Positions 47,314-60,149 of a stretch of DNA of 64,000 nucleotides are shown here, piece by piece (position 1 is the first letter of the stretch; each line of letters starts with the position of its first letter). The stretch is from assembly GCF_021347895.1 (NCBI RefSeq), contig NC_067132.1:26505757-26569756 (forward strand), written 5' to 3'. The notes under the pieces are model-generated. The model saw only the letters and a list, made by a program, of their open reading frames with translations. It searched no databases and was not told the origin of the DNA. Position numbers and translations under genes: made by a program. The DNA comes from Acanthochromis polyacanthus. Lineage: Eukaryota; Chordata; Actinopteri; Pomacentridae.

Positions 47314-48699
47314 AGTGCTGCAGGCTTTTATTTTCAGTGGACGAATGTAGGTCAAAGTGTTGTGAATGTGTTGTGCTGCTGCTGTTGTTGATGTCGGACA
47401 AAACTCGCCCATGTGTTGTCCCAAAACTATTCAGCAGCATCACAGAAACTCGACGACCTCGCAGGAGCCAAACTCACACCCAGAGATGAGGACACATGTA
47501 CCGATTCTACAAATATAACGTCAGAAACTCTAAAGAAAACACATGAAAGTCAAGTTTTAATCAGCAAATGCTTGAAGAATTGGACTTTTTTGTTTTCTGT
47601 TTAAAGTTTGAAGAGAAAAAAAAGACTTTCTTTTAAAATAAAACTTTTTTTAGACTGTTTCAACCAAGCTTCATCAAAACAATATTAACAAATTTTAATT
47701 ACAATAATATTCAATAATACAGTATTTTCTGCAACAAAATGTCAAATTTTTGGCTTTTTTCTGATATTTTCGACCAACTTTAATCAGAAAAATGTAAAAG
47801 GTTCCAACACCCAACATACGTCACATTTCAGTCTTAACAAACCAAACTCTGAGTCGGTTTCAGGAACGTTTTTGGTATGTTTTTAATAAATTAACGTTCA
47901 TTCAAAATACAGTGCCAAAGGAATATGATGCAGCCAAACATGCTAGTAAGGTTTGTCATGAAGCACCTGTGCTCATGTTTTTAAAGGTAGGAGGAAGCCC
48001 CTCCCATCCCCTCCCGCCCCCCCTCCACTACTGCTAGTGGTTGCCGGGACGATTTTCAACAGCCCTGGCCCCGCCCCCTCTCCTCTCACAACCAATCAGC
48101 AGCAAGATTCCTCAATATTCACTCGGAAGGAAAAACAGAAAACTAAATCCGATAGGAAAAAATGGATCTTCTACCCACAATCACACTACAGTAATGTCTG
48201 ATATTAAATTAAAAAAAGACACTAATACAAAATAGACCTGGTTATTTTCCCCACTAGAACTTTTAAACATATGAAAAATATATATTTTATTATATATATT
48301 TCAGCAGCTTGGAAAAAAAAGAAAAAAACGCATGAGCCTGAAAATTTGTACTGCGAGTCGTCGTGAGCGTTTTTGCCTCTTCGTGGAAAAGAAAAGTGTG
48401 GCGTCTAGAGTGAGGTTGACCTGCTGGCTGTGTGGAAGACCTGTGTGCAAACAGACGTGGAAACAGGCGGCGGCGAGACGGAGGACGGAGAGCGGCGGCG
48501 GCGGCTGGACCTGCAGTCGCCCTCGTTTTAAAACCGCCTCCGATTCCACCCGTCGACCCTCCAGAAACCCCCCGTTCCCCCCGTCTGCAGGGCCTTTAGA
48601 GAACCGCTTTAAAGGAACACTCCGCTAGAAACCCAAAACTCCTTAGTGGAGAACAGCGATATCTTTAGGTTCCAGACAAGCAAAAAAAATAAAATAAAG

Positions 48700-50830
48700 A
48701 CGTCATTTGAGCTCTACAAAGCTGAACTAGTCTGAGTTTAAACCACATTTTGTGGATTTCAACAAATAAAGATACACATTTCTCCATTTTATGTCACTGT
48801 AAACTGACTGTTCTTGCAGTTTTAGACAGTTTTTCCTTTTTTTAAGAATTAATTAACTGGAAAACTTGTTACACTGCAGCCAGTTTGACAAAAAAAATCA
48901 ATATTTCAAGCGGATTTTGTGGATTTCAGTGGATAAAGACATTTCCAACTTCTCAAACATGAAAAATTGTCCATTTTATACCACTTCAAACTGACTATTT
49001 TTGCAGTTTCTCCATTTTTGAGGTGGATAAAGTCGACAGACATCACATTTACGGAAAACATTCTAATGATCTAATTATGCCTAGACGTGTGGCCCTATTA
49101 GTCCAGGTGCAGATCTGAAAATTGGGTTTTCTGGTTTCAGCTCCTCAAACATCAAGATTTGCTGCTTTTCTCGGTTTAATATCATTAAAAAACAGACTAC
49201 TCTTTGCAACGTCAGTCTTTTTTTCTTTGCAGGGCCTAGAGGAATAATCAGAATACTTGTTGCACTGCGGCCATTTAAACAGAAAATTCATTTTAAAGGT
49301 TGAACGTTTGGTCGAAGCTGAAGAAGTCGACTGATATCACATCAACAACTCAACTTAAAGATTGACTGAAAATTCTGAAGTCAAGGTCAAAACCTGCACA
49401 AATGTTTTCTAAAACTCATTTTAGGAAGTTTGTGGCGACAATCAGCGACAACAAATCTAAATATCTTCCATGTCCAGTTATTTCTAGTCATGTTTCTACA
49501 GTAATGTCAAGCGAAATTAGGATTTTCCACCTCTCAAGCACCATAAATCCCTTTTTTTGAGAAATTCAAAAACCACAAATGAGCGTAGAAACTAATTTGT
49601 GAAACTGGGGAACCTTTTCTAACGGTAAAATTCAAAAATGCGTATTCGAAACCCAACGTTTTTGTTTTTATTTAGATAGTGATTGGTTTCAGGGTTGCCG
49701 GATCAGAACTGAGCTGCTTTAGAAGAGTCACTGGTTGGTAATCGGTCTGCTGGTTGGTTGCTGGTTGGATATTTCAGTGCTGGGTTTGGTGCTGGTTTCG
49801 TCACCCTGGCAACCCTGATTGGCTCAATTAAACACCAATCACAAGAGCTCTAACATACTGTTTGTTGCGGTTGATAAATGCAGTTTATCAAAACAAAAAA
49901 GCAGCAAATTGTTACATTTTAATGAGCTGACAGCAGAGAATTTGAGGCGTTTTACGAGACACGATTTTGAAAACTGAGGGTCATAATTTCTGAAATGAAA
50001 AAGGTCAAACGTTCTCTGGTCTCAGCTTGTCAAATATGACGATTTGCCGCTTTTCTCAGGTTAATAGCGAAGCAAATTAAATGTTTTGGGAATTCTGGAT
50101 GTTTTTCTTTTCAGATACTGTGAGAATAATCGATTAAATTCAGATGAATTGGACTAATATCATGTGAAAAACTGATCTTAGCGGTTGATTACTGTCCAAG
50201 ACCAGTAGATTTAACAATTTATTAGCCAGATAATGAACCTTTTCTGGTTTCTGATTCTCTAATGTGAAGATTTTCTTAGTTTAATATCATAGTAAACTTA
50301 ATATTTTTGCACTTTTTCCTTTACAAAGGCTATTAGATTAATGAATTAACCACAAAATTTGTTATGCTGTAACCAGTTTGACAAAGATTCAATGTTTTAA
50401 CTGCATTTTGTAGCTTTCAGTGGATAAATTAGACTGATATTATTTTGAAAACCGAAAAAAAGGTTGACTATTCATCCACAAATTAGCAGTTTGACACAAA
50501 ATCTTTCACTTAAGGTCCACCTACTTGGTTTTCTCAAACTAGTTTCAGTCATGGCCACAAACCAGCATATTCAACAATTTATCAGCAACACGATGAATGT
50601 TCTGGTTCTCAAATGTGAAAATGTGCAGTTTTATTAGTTTTCTATGATTTTAAACTAAATATTTTTGCAGTTTTTATTCTGTATGACTGTAAGAACAATT
50701 CGTTAACCACAAAACTCGTCACACTGAAGCTCGTTTGACAGTATTTTGTGGATAAATTAGATCATATGAAGCCAACATTTGAACTTCAAGGTTGATTATT
50801 CACCTTTGAGTTCGTAGTTTGACGCAAAAT
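48700..50830. repeat. cluster of about six degenerate copies of a fish dispersed repeat
   Basis: The phrase TTCTCAAA.GTGAAGATTTGC, followed by 'TTTTCT..GTTTAATATCAT', 'TAAACTGAATATTTTTGCAG', 'AACCACAAAACTTGTTACACT' and 'GGATTTTGTGGATTTCAGTGG', recurs with starts near 48950, 49140, 49530, 50025, 50250 and 50600. I recognise the SWCAAATGTGA..ATTTGCTGCTTTTCT wording as very common in teleost introns. The cluster lies between avl9 and kbtbd2 and probably includes kbtbd2 3' UTR. In the remaining spacer (47336-48700), 47990-48110 and 48420-48600 are GC-rich without a recognised gene. Confidence 0.65.
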
Positions 50831-51442
50831 TGTGAGCTTAAAATTCATTTATCAGCAAAATGATGAATGTTCGGGATATGGAAGTGGAATTTCTACGAGC
50901 TAAAACCTCCACAAAGCGAGCGTTTGATGCACTGAGCTTTGGCTTTCGGCGGAGTGTTCCTTTACCAGTAATGAGAAAAGAGAAGAAGAGGAGGAGGAGA
51001 GGGGGAAGAGAGGGAAGCCACAATCTGAAAGAAGGGGGCTGGTGGATTTTGGTACAGTTGCCATTGTCATTAACGAGAAGGTTTATCAGTTAAGTGCATC
51101 ATCATCCTCATCATCACAAAATCAGTTGACGTTTAGATTATCACATTGTAGAAACAGTATGACAGACGTAATAATACCTAACAGATGTCACAACTGACAA
51201 AATAAGAAGGAAAAAAACAGAAATTTTCAGATTACTAGTATTTTTGAGGGACATCTTTTCGCTCCAAGCTTGTTTTGCCGGCCGAACCGTTTGGTCGGTA
51301 ACAGCCTCCAAAGTCCAGAGATCCCTCTGCGACACAGATAACGTCAAACCCTTTTATTTCTAATAGATCCCCTCCCCCTTCGTGTTCGTCCCTCGGTATT
51401 GGTTCAGTCGGCGAGGTGAGGCGGGAGAGGGGAGCTTAAGAG

Positions 51443-54400
51443 CTATACGTGAGGGAGGGTCACCAGCTCACCGTCCACCTCGAACTCCTCGGCTCCGTCA
51501 GGGGAGAAGAGGTAGGTTGGGGGTTTCCAGGGGGATTCCTCGAGGCAGGACGGGTACAGCTTCCCCACCGCACACCGGAAGTCCTTCCCCAGGTCCCAGA
51601 GGACGCGCTCGGACACCGGCTGCCGCAGGTGCCAGCGGTCCAGCTCTACGTCGTACTGGTAGATGGCGTACTTGGCGCGCTCGTTCATGTGGGTCTCACG
51701 CATGAAAATGCAGAGCGAGTTGAGCAGCACCACGGCCCGGACGCACGGGTCCGAGTAGCGCTTGGCCGGGATGTTGGCGGCCAGGCGCCACTCGTTCTTG
51801 TTGACGTCGTAGATCTCCACGGTGACGGAGGAGCCGTCGATGGTGCTGGTCGGCAGCCGGATGCCGGAGTTGCTGACCACGTGGAGGCCGCCGATGTAGA
51901 AGATGAGGTCCCCGAAGGCGGCGGCGGACGCGAAGCAGCGGCTGGTCTTGCGCATGGCCATCTCCACCCAGGTGTCGGCTCGGGGGAAGTAGCAGTACAT
52001 CAGGTCGTGGGTCATGACATAGATGCAGTCGTGCGCCACCACCGAGGTGCTCCAGTTCCAGGCGAAGGGCAGTGGGCTCATCATGCTCCACTCGTCCTTC
52101 TCGCAGTCGTAGCGCTCCACCGTCCGCTTGTTCAGCTCCCCTCCAACGTTATCGCCGCCGATTGCATAGATGTAACCTTCGCAGCAGACCAGCGAGGGCT
52201 TGATTCGGGCACACAGCATCGGGGTTTTGGGCACCCAGGAGTTCTGCTGGGCGTCAAACCAGAAGAAGCTGTCGACCGAGCGGAACATGGCCTGGAACTT
52301 GCCGCTCTTGCCGTGGTTGGTGATAGAGTTTTTGAGGAGAATCTGTCCGCCAGCGATGAACACGTCATTGTCTGGAGTGACGAGGGTTCCCACCTTCTGC
52401 AGGTCTCCTGGGGGGTTGCAGAGCTTGTAGACTTTCTCCGCCTGCGGGCTGTAACACACCACCGTAGTAGGCACCGACGTGGACAACACGTACACCTCGC
52501 CCTGCGTTTCTGACATGGCCTCCATGAAGATGAGCATCTCCTCCTTGGTCATGCCTAACCGAGGCTTGAAGAACTTGGGCATCGACTTGTAGAGGCCCTG
52601 AACCACCACGGACTTATCGTTGGGCGGCAGACCCTGAAACCAGGCTCGCTGCGTGACCTCCGACAGCGCGTCGATGCGGATCTGACTGAGCACCGAGGAC
52701 AGGTGCTGCGACCGCGCCTCCATGTTGTACTCCAACCACAGCATGGCCGCCTCGCGCACCGTCTCCTCCTTCTCCACGTTGAGGTTGTCGCTGCTCAGGA
52801 TGTCGATGAGCAGCTCGTGGGAGAGCTGCAGGAAGGCCTCCTGTCGGTACACCATCGGGAACTTGTGCTCCACCATCCGCTTGGCGCTCTGCTTTAGCTC
52901 GCTGCAGCTGAACAGGTCGCCGATGCTCAGCATGCGGACACAGTTCTCAGCGTTTATCTTCTTCACCAGATAGTCTCTGCACTGCAGCAAGACGTCTTCC
53001 ACCTGAAGGGGCCGGAGGATAACGGTCACAATAAAATACTTTCAAATGTGTCCAAAAAGTAGACAAAAGTAAAGTTATTAAATCCTGAAAACATCTGCAC
53101 ACTCTGGATGTAGACTACAGACATTCTCCATCAATAACCATTAGCAGGTAAAGTGAATTAAAAAGGATTCCTACATGTTGGCAGCAGACAAAATGGATTT
53201 TAAAGACAATAAATAGTCTTAGTCTATAAAAGAAGCTAAACATGCTTTAACCCTTTAAGCTTCAGTGTACCGCCGGCGGTACACCTACTAATTTGCATAG
53301 GAATTTCAAGAATGTCCGACGGGTGCAAACGCGATTATACAAACACTATACACCGATGGAAAGCTTAGATTCTCATGAATCCGCCGGTATAAACCACTTT
53401 CAGATGCGATTACCACAGCGGGTGAGAAAAACACATTTGTCCGACAAAAACAAATATTCATCCATCCGTTCTCTATACACGGCTTCAACGCACACAGCGC
53501 GACTCACATTTCCGGGTTTATTATTACACACAAAAAAAAGATTCCACAAAAAACGGCCATAATCCAACCTTTTACATCAGATGACACAAGCCAGTAAACC
53601 ATTTTGTCCAAAACATGTCCTGAAGTCGGTATAAAATCCCCGAATCGGTCGTTTTCAAGGAAATGCACCTCCCGATGCGCGTCCAATATTCCCCGTATTT
53701 TTTTTATTTAAAAATAGAATATTAGCGATTTTTTGTACTGAAAACGACTGGAATTGACTGAAGCTTAAAGGGTTAACAAGCACGATAAAAATAATACAGA
53801 TTTTATGACAGGGTTTTTCCAAGATAGAGCTATTTTAGACTAAATTATACTTCTTTGTGAGTACTAAGACAACGAAAAGCAGTTTAGCATCTAACCATAA
53901 GTGCAAAGCAGTAATAAATGGCTTTATTTACAGTCTGTTATCGACAGTATGTTACAGTATAAACAGAATTAGCAGCATGAACACACTAAATTACAAATAT
54001 AAAGACCGCCAAATGAAAATCAAAGCTTCAAACTGATAGGAATTGTAAAAGACAATCTTTTTTTGGGAGCTCTGTTAATCCACTCGAAAATAATTGACAT
54101 TTTTGTTTATAAAATGGTCAAAAATAACAGGAAATTGCATAGATTTCTGTCAAATTAATCGCAGATCCCTCCTGCTCACTGTTGAAAGACGGTTTCAGAG
54201 CCAAAACAAGCTTGTATTGTTACTTTAAAACTACCCATTCAACAAAAGGTTTGTGTTTTTTTATTTAAAGACATAATTTCTACTATAATTTTATATAACG
54301 TTGAGTAATCTCTTAAATCAACAAATGTGTTTTTCTTTAATGGCGAAAATCGTCAAACAAGCGGAAATAAAACATTTGTTGGGGACTACTTTCAGCGGTG

Positions 54401-57400
54401 GATTAATACACCACCCAGCAACACAGACTACAGCTCTCTGGCGTGTATATACTTCTTTTTGCTGGGATTAGATGACAGAAAATAGGCGTTTAATGCTCTG
54501 ACGGACCTGTAGGAAGCAGGCAGTCTCGTAGAGCGGCTCCACCGTGCTGTCGCTGATGGCCAGGTTGCCCGTGTAGGCGTAGGTGATGATGATCTGCAGC
54601 GTGGCCGGATCCACGTTCCTCAGGTGGACGTGGGTCTGTTTGCTCTCGCTGAGGCCGCTCATGAACATCGCCCTGGAGGAAGAAAGACGGCGGCGTCAAT
54701 CAACACGGCAATTTACGGGAAGATCCATGAAGATAAGAGATTTTAATCACCTGTACCGTTACCTGTTCCACTGTCACTAATAAACTAGAATCTAGTGTTC
54801 TAGTCGCTGTTTCATCTTCAAAATACCGTGACATAATGAAAAAAATGCATGTTCTAATTCCTCAAACGCTCTGTTTTATTGTGCCGAAAATATTCAGTTT
54901 ACTGTCAGGTGTGGCAAAGAAAAGCATCAAATGTTCATATAAGAAGTCAAATAAAGGTAATTTTTAGACACCGCAATACAAACGTTGCTGATATATGTTG
55001 TTGGTGCAAAGTTTCAAGTCAAATTTACAAGAAAATATATTTAAGACCGATTTCTACGTTATCTTTTTAACCATAAATAAGATTTAAAGAGAGACAAACT
55101 TTCCATATTTGAGCCACAAAAAAATTTCAGGAAAAAGGGGGGAAAAAAAGCGCAACTTTTGAAAACAATAAAACACAAAAGTTGCTCATAAATGTGCTGC
55201 AGAAATAAAAACAAGTGATGTCAAGTTATAAGTCAAATTTAAAAGAAAATGCATTTAAAGTCTGATTTCTATGCCGTCTTAATCACAACTAAGATTTCAA
55301 GTGAGCAAAGCGTTCCTCGTTTGATCCACAGCTGTTTCATTATTCATTTACAATCAGTTTCATCATTCGGAGTAAAAAGCTCGACTCGATAACAAGCCCA
55401 CAAGACGGGACAAATCTCTGGTCTGCAGTGGGCGAAGCAGCTCCTGATTCAGTCTTGTTCACTGTTTCACTACCCAAAGTTTTTCTTTTAAATAAACAGA
55501 GCCTCCTAATGACAGCTGGCCATGAGCCAGAGAGGCTGGAAAAACAGACCGAGTTACCAGCCGGAGCCCTGGTACCTGTAATTGGCTGCTGCTGGAATTC
55601 ACTTCCCACTGTGGTCGTATAATTTTACAGTTTCATCCAGTTCAGACCAAACCCATCCAGAGGTGTCCATACAATCCCACATGTGACACATTTTTCCACA
55701 CTTTAGCCCATAAAACGTATATTTGATAGTTATTTTGCTTACTAGCACAGAAAAACAACTCAGAAGCTGCTCGATGTTCAAAAAATACTCAGTTTTAAGT
55801 GCTCCAGCTTTATAACTGACATTATTCTTAAATAATAAAGTGTTTTGATGACATTAAGAGTGATTTGGAGCAGAAAAATGACTCACCACTGTCATTAAAC
55901 ATTTAATATTCTTGGTCTCAGACAGCAGAGCTGAAAGCCGCGGGGTTTATTCAGAGCAGATGTTCCTACTGGCTTGTCCTGCACTTAGCTTGTCCACCAA
56001 CAGCGGATGACATAAAGTGACATTCAGCAGCAGCAGCACCTGGACGGTGGGCTGACTGAGCACAGCTTCAGCTTCAGCTGGGCTCCCGTGTCGCTGCAGC
56101 CTCAGCAGGCTGCCCAAGCTTCCACGTCGTCGCGAGTCACGGCCTCTTTGACCTCACTCACGCCATCAATTTCTCACATTTTATGCATGGTTATTGGCTC
56201 GAGCCGGTGATTTGCGTTCCAAACTGCTTTCTGTGCTGCACTTGTCAAACCCTCAGCACCGTCTACTCGGCTGCATGTCGCTAACCGATGCTAATTCACC
56301 TCCTTGTTTGTTCCACAGAAGATATAATTGCTGCCCTGGAATGCACAAACACATTACTTCCTATTTCCCGAATGATTTTTCTGAGTAAAAAGCTACCAGA
56401 TGCCAAAAAGCTAGCTTCTGGTAGAAGTTAAAACTATTCTGGTTTTAATTTGCCAGCCCAATGTGAATCATTTTCAGATTAATATCAACAATCTCCAATG
56501 GTTTTGATAATCAACTACTGGATTTTAAGTCAACGATCAAGGAAAAATGACAACTCCTCAAGTCAATAGATCTTTTTTTAACCCTTAGATGAATAAGTGG
56601 GTCAAAAAAAGGAATCGATAAGGTCGTCTTTATCATTTCACATTCCAGTTATTCCTCAAAAAATGTGTGTTTAACAACTCTGATGCACTTGAAGTGTGTA
56701 TTATCTACATAAATAGTGTCTAATGATTCTGGAACAAAAAAAAACTTGATAAGGAAAACCCTGACATTTTGAAAACAGTCAATAGATAAATCAGTGTTAA
56801 AGCTTCCTCATTTTGTCGCTTCCGGCTCTTTGTCGCGCTGACCAGCATTTTCATGGATGAGCAGATTTTACAAACAAAGCAGCCGTCACTTGAACTCTAC
56901 TACATCATCATAATTTGCCTGCATAACCGCTCTGCCCTCCTGAGCGGGGTTTTGGGGGTGTTTTGATCACAGCGGGGGCTAAACCTGCCAGGCTGTATTA
57001 CGTAACCCTGCAGCCAAACCCCTGCACCCTCCTCCTGCTGCTTTTTCCTCTCTTTTCGCTCTCTCTCCATCTCTCACCAAGACCTACGTGACCAGACTTT
57101 CCCTACAAACACAAGCCCTCTCCAGAGTCTCCCTCCCCTCTTTCCCTCCCCTGAAGCGAGGCGTTTCGTGGAGAGGGGAGGCGGCAGACAGGAAAAGGAG
57201 GACAGCGGTTTAGAGGAAGCGCTGCGACACCTCTAAACCCTGAAGGGGAAATGCTTTGCATGTTCACACCAGATAACGATTGTGTGGGAAACCGTGGGGA
57301 GAGACGGGAGGCATGGAGTTGTTTTCTTGGAATGCGTAAGCAAAGGGAGGGAGGGTGAGAATAACAGGGAGAGAAAGGGAGGTAGACGGCGTGTTCAAAT

Positions 57401-58841
57401 GCCGCATGGAGCTCCTGTCATGTACAGATGGACTCTTCCCAGAGCTGAGGCTGCTGCCCTGTCATATTCACCGCAGTGCACACACTTCATTATGCAACGC
57501 TGTGCGTACAAACGAGGCCTCCCAAGGGCCTTGAGGGATGTGGAGCTCCACGTCCGAGATCGTTTCATTTGTTCTGTGCAGAAATATATCAGAGGTGGAA
57601 CAACTGGTGCAGACGGCGGCCCCCAAAGAAACACCATCCCCTTGTTTTCCATCCTCCACAGATGGAGTAGGTAAAGCTTGATCTACAACAGGGGTGTCAA
57701 ACATGCGGCCCGCGGGCTAAAACCGGCCCGCCAGAGGGTCCAATCCGGCCCACTCGACGACTTTGTAAAGTGTAGAAATTACAGAGAAGACATTACCTGC
57801 AGAGTATAAACTACTAATTTGATCATAAAGTAAAATACTAGATTCCCCACTGTTCTTTATTCATTTTGAGTCTCTCTTTAGTAATATTTTGTCTTGGTCT
57901 TTGTCTGTTATCGTTTGTCTCATGTTTTTTTGTCATTTTCTTTCTCATTTTTGTCTCGCTTCATCATTTTGTTTTGCTTTGTTCGTTGTTTTGGGTATCA
58001 TTTTTATTAGGCTTTCATTCTTTTGTCATTTTTTGTCCCGTTTGTTCATTTTCATAACTTTGTCATTTTAGTCTCATTTTTTGTCATTGTTTCTCGCTTT
58101 TGTCGTTTGTCTCATTTTTGTAATATTTTGTTGCTTTGTTGTTGTTTTTTTGAAAGTAAAATACGATATCATTCAGTTCCAGATACCTGTGACTAAATGT
58201 TTTGTGTCTTTGTAGACAAACTGTGATCTGGAAGTTGTAATGTGTAAATGATAAACTAAGGCATAATATTGTTGAAACTGAACTTGTTTTTCTGAAGAAA
58301 TTTCAGGTTGTTCATGATGTTTTGTAGAAAGATAATTCCTTAAATGAGAATATTTTCAGAACGTACTTTTTTGCACTGAAACAAAGGACAAATTTAGAGT
58401 CATTATTATTGGTTTTTATGTTACAATTTTCCTGGTCCACTTGAACCCAAAGTGGGTTGAATGTGGCCTCTGAGCTAAAATGAGTTTGACACCCCTGCTC
58501 TACAACGTGCTGCATTATTTATTGTAACCGTAGGAGGCGAGCGCTTACATACGTAAACATAACGACAGCGAACGCCCGCCTCATCACAACAAGAGCCACA
58601 ATCGCCCAGAGGTGGGTGAAAACAGGAATGAGTTATTCCCTCCACACAGCATGAAGCCGACTACTCACCTGAAATAGGAGCTACACGTGGCCAGGACCAT
58701 CTTGTGACATGGGAACTCTGTGTCCTCCACCAGCAGCACAACGTCAGTCAGTAATTTCTGTTCGTAAAAGAACTTGAGCTGCTCCAGCAGGGAGACAGCG
58801 TAGTCCGTGTTGACCGGCCTGCGCTCACTGAGATCCGACAT
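51443..58841 (-). CDS. kbtbd2: kelch repeat and BTB domain-containing protein 2
   Basis: KBTBD2 is a substrate adaptor for CUL3 ubiquitin ligase. In mammals it targets p85-alpha (PIK3R1) and so sets insulin sensitivity. Three coding exons on the minus strand: 58669-58841, 54507-54672 and 51443-53002 (in phase; 631 aa, human 623). The BTB domain (about residues 15-120) has [20 protein letters not shown] and [20 protein letters not shown]. The BACK domain (about 125-230) follows. Kelch repeats (about 300-600) include [39 protein letters not shown] and [20 protein letters not shown]. The chain ends [12 protein letters not shown] small insertion before [13 protein letters not shown] explains the extra length. 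The last exon is a single long open frame with strongly GC3-rich codons, unlike the AT-rich surroundings. Confidence 0.97.
53251..53772. mobile_element. piggyBac-like non-autonomous element, 522 bp
   Basis: Perfect 16-bp inverted termini CCCTTTAAGCTTCAGT (53251-53266 and, reversed, 53757-53772), flanked on both sides by TTAA (53247-53250 and 53773-53776). TTAA duplication and a CCCT start are the piggyBac signature. Just inside the left end is the palindrome GTACCGCCGGCGGTAC. No transposase is encoded. It lies in kbtbd2 intron 53003-54506; the rest of that intron is plain AT-rich DNA. Confidence 0.9.
54673..57688. other. kbtbd2 intron, mostly unremarkable
   Basis: AT-rich to about 55900, then a moderately GC-rich stretch (55920-56160) and a purine-rich stretch (57140-57400). 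The longest open frame (57282-57674) has no recognisable domain or codon pattern. I see no further gene. Confidence 0.5.
57689..58497. mobile_element. hAT-like non-autonomous element (copy 3, intact ends)
   Basis: An 809-bp element with perfect 14-bp inverted termini CAGGGGTGTCAAAC, flanked by ATCTACAA and CTCTACAA (7 of 8 bases; 57681-57688 and 58498-58505). Next to the left end is GCGGCCCGCGGGC. The interior is a long degenerate (TTTTGTC)-like run (57860-58150). It has no open transposase frame. It is inverted with respect to copy 1. Confidence 0.92.
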
Positions 58842-59247
58842 GGTTGCATCCCATGAATCACGCCCCAGTTTTGAAAAGTCACACGGCCGGCAGAACCGGA
58901 CTCAAGCCAACCAGGAGAAAAAAAAATAATATTCTCAAAGATTCGAGAGGATGAATGGGGGGGAGGGAGGGGTGAGAACTCTTCAACACCTCCACTGGCC
59001 CAAGTGGAGGTGTTCAGCTCCTATGTGAGGAAATAACCGCTGCTCCTTCTGCTGGAGATGAGCTGAAAGCTGAGAGGAGAAGGCTGTGGCGACCGAGCGT
59101 TACCGTTGGGCCTGGAGAGGAAAAGGGTCCGGGACGAGGAAGGGGCTGGTTCCCCTCGGCGGGTCTGTCTGCTGTCTGAGGTCATGCAGAGAGGCACTGA
59201 GGACCGGAGGTAGACGACTGTCGCTACACTGCTCCCTCAGTCACGGT
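58842..59247 (-). promoter_or_regulatory. kbtbd2: probable kbtbd2 5' UTR with upstream ATGs
   Basis: A good acceptor (TTTCAG on the minus strand, 59248-59253) would open an exon that runs into the first coding exon. Two upstream ATGs lie 9 and 14 bases before the kbtbd2 start, in ATGGGATGCAACCATG. The first gives a 9-codon overlapping upstream frame that stops just inside the coding sequence. Confidence 0.45.
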
Positions 59248-60149
59248 CTGAAACACACAGCAGAAAAACAACAAGTGCAGGAGTTAGTCTGGAATCAGCG
59301 GTCACCGAGAGGGCAGAAAAGGGTTTTCTTTGGGCTGTCAGAGCTGCTAACATCCTAAAATATGAATTTAATATCAAATCTGTACAGGTCACCTCCTGGT
59401 TCTCCTCCTCCACCTTCTCGTCAAGAGTCTGAGTGGAAGAGGGCAGGAACTATTTTACAAGGACTCACATTACCGGACGATTGGCCCGACAGAAAAACAA
59501 ATGCACCAATCAAAATGATAAAAATCTCCTCTTAATATCAAAGGTTACATCGGATCAGATCTGCTGGATTCTGAGGCCGACAAACTGTTGTGGTGTCATC
59601 CTTTCACTTTAACACGTCTTGTTAACACTTGCTGTGACCGCTGTCAGCAAGAGCGTCCGAATATTTTTAATTCTCGTGAACGCTGGTGTCTGTAAAGCTA
59701 ATGTGAGTGGCATGGGGTGAGAAAACATCTTGGGAAGAAGCTCTCAAAGCAGAAACCATCTCGCTGCCAATTATTTGATTTGTTGATGGTTGGATAACCT
59801 GTAGGAACTTAGCTGTTTCCTCCAGTTTTTACTGATTTTTACTATTACTATAAATGTGAGATTACTAATTTATTCTTACTTGTTTTATATTTAAGCAGGA
59901 AATTTGTGCTGAAGATAATTTATTACCTGTGTATCTTTACAAATGGGCTGCAGTGGCTAATTTCTACTTTTTTTTCTTCAATTCTGTAGCAAAAATTGGT
60001 CGTTTAAAGTTACCAATAATCATCAACATGGACTGAAATCATACTTTAAATGATGCTAAATATTTTAGCCACATCATCCAACCCTGTGGAGACACTTTAT
60101 AGATGAAAACGTTCATGTTTGTTGGATAGTTTGAGGTGCAGCTCCCCTC

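Larger units (their letters stand above)
45256..47335 (+). other. avl9: avl9 3' UTR
   Basis: Assigned from the stop codon to the first convincing poly(A) signal (AATAAA 47308-47313). The first 450 bp are GC-rich and the rest AT-rich. The UTR holds a complete MITE at 45745-45958. An earlier A/T-rich AATAAA cluster near 46390 could give a shorter form. Confidence 0.5.

Noticed and set aside
51449..52513. 354-codon plus-strand open frame opposite kbtbd2
   Set aside because: Antisense shadow of the GC3-rich kbtbd2 last exon; no splice or start context of its own.
53293..53686. Open frames inside the piggyBac-like element as a transposase remnant
   Set aside because: Both are short, on opposite strands and lack any recognisable piggyBac catalytic block.
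57282..57674. 130-codon open frame in kbtbd2 intron
   Set aside because: No domain, no splice context and no codon bias; the region is purine-rich and frames are open on both strands.
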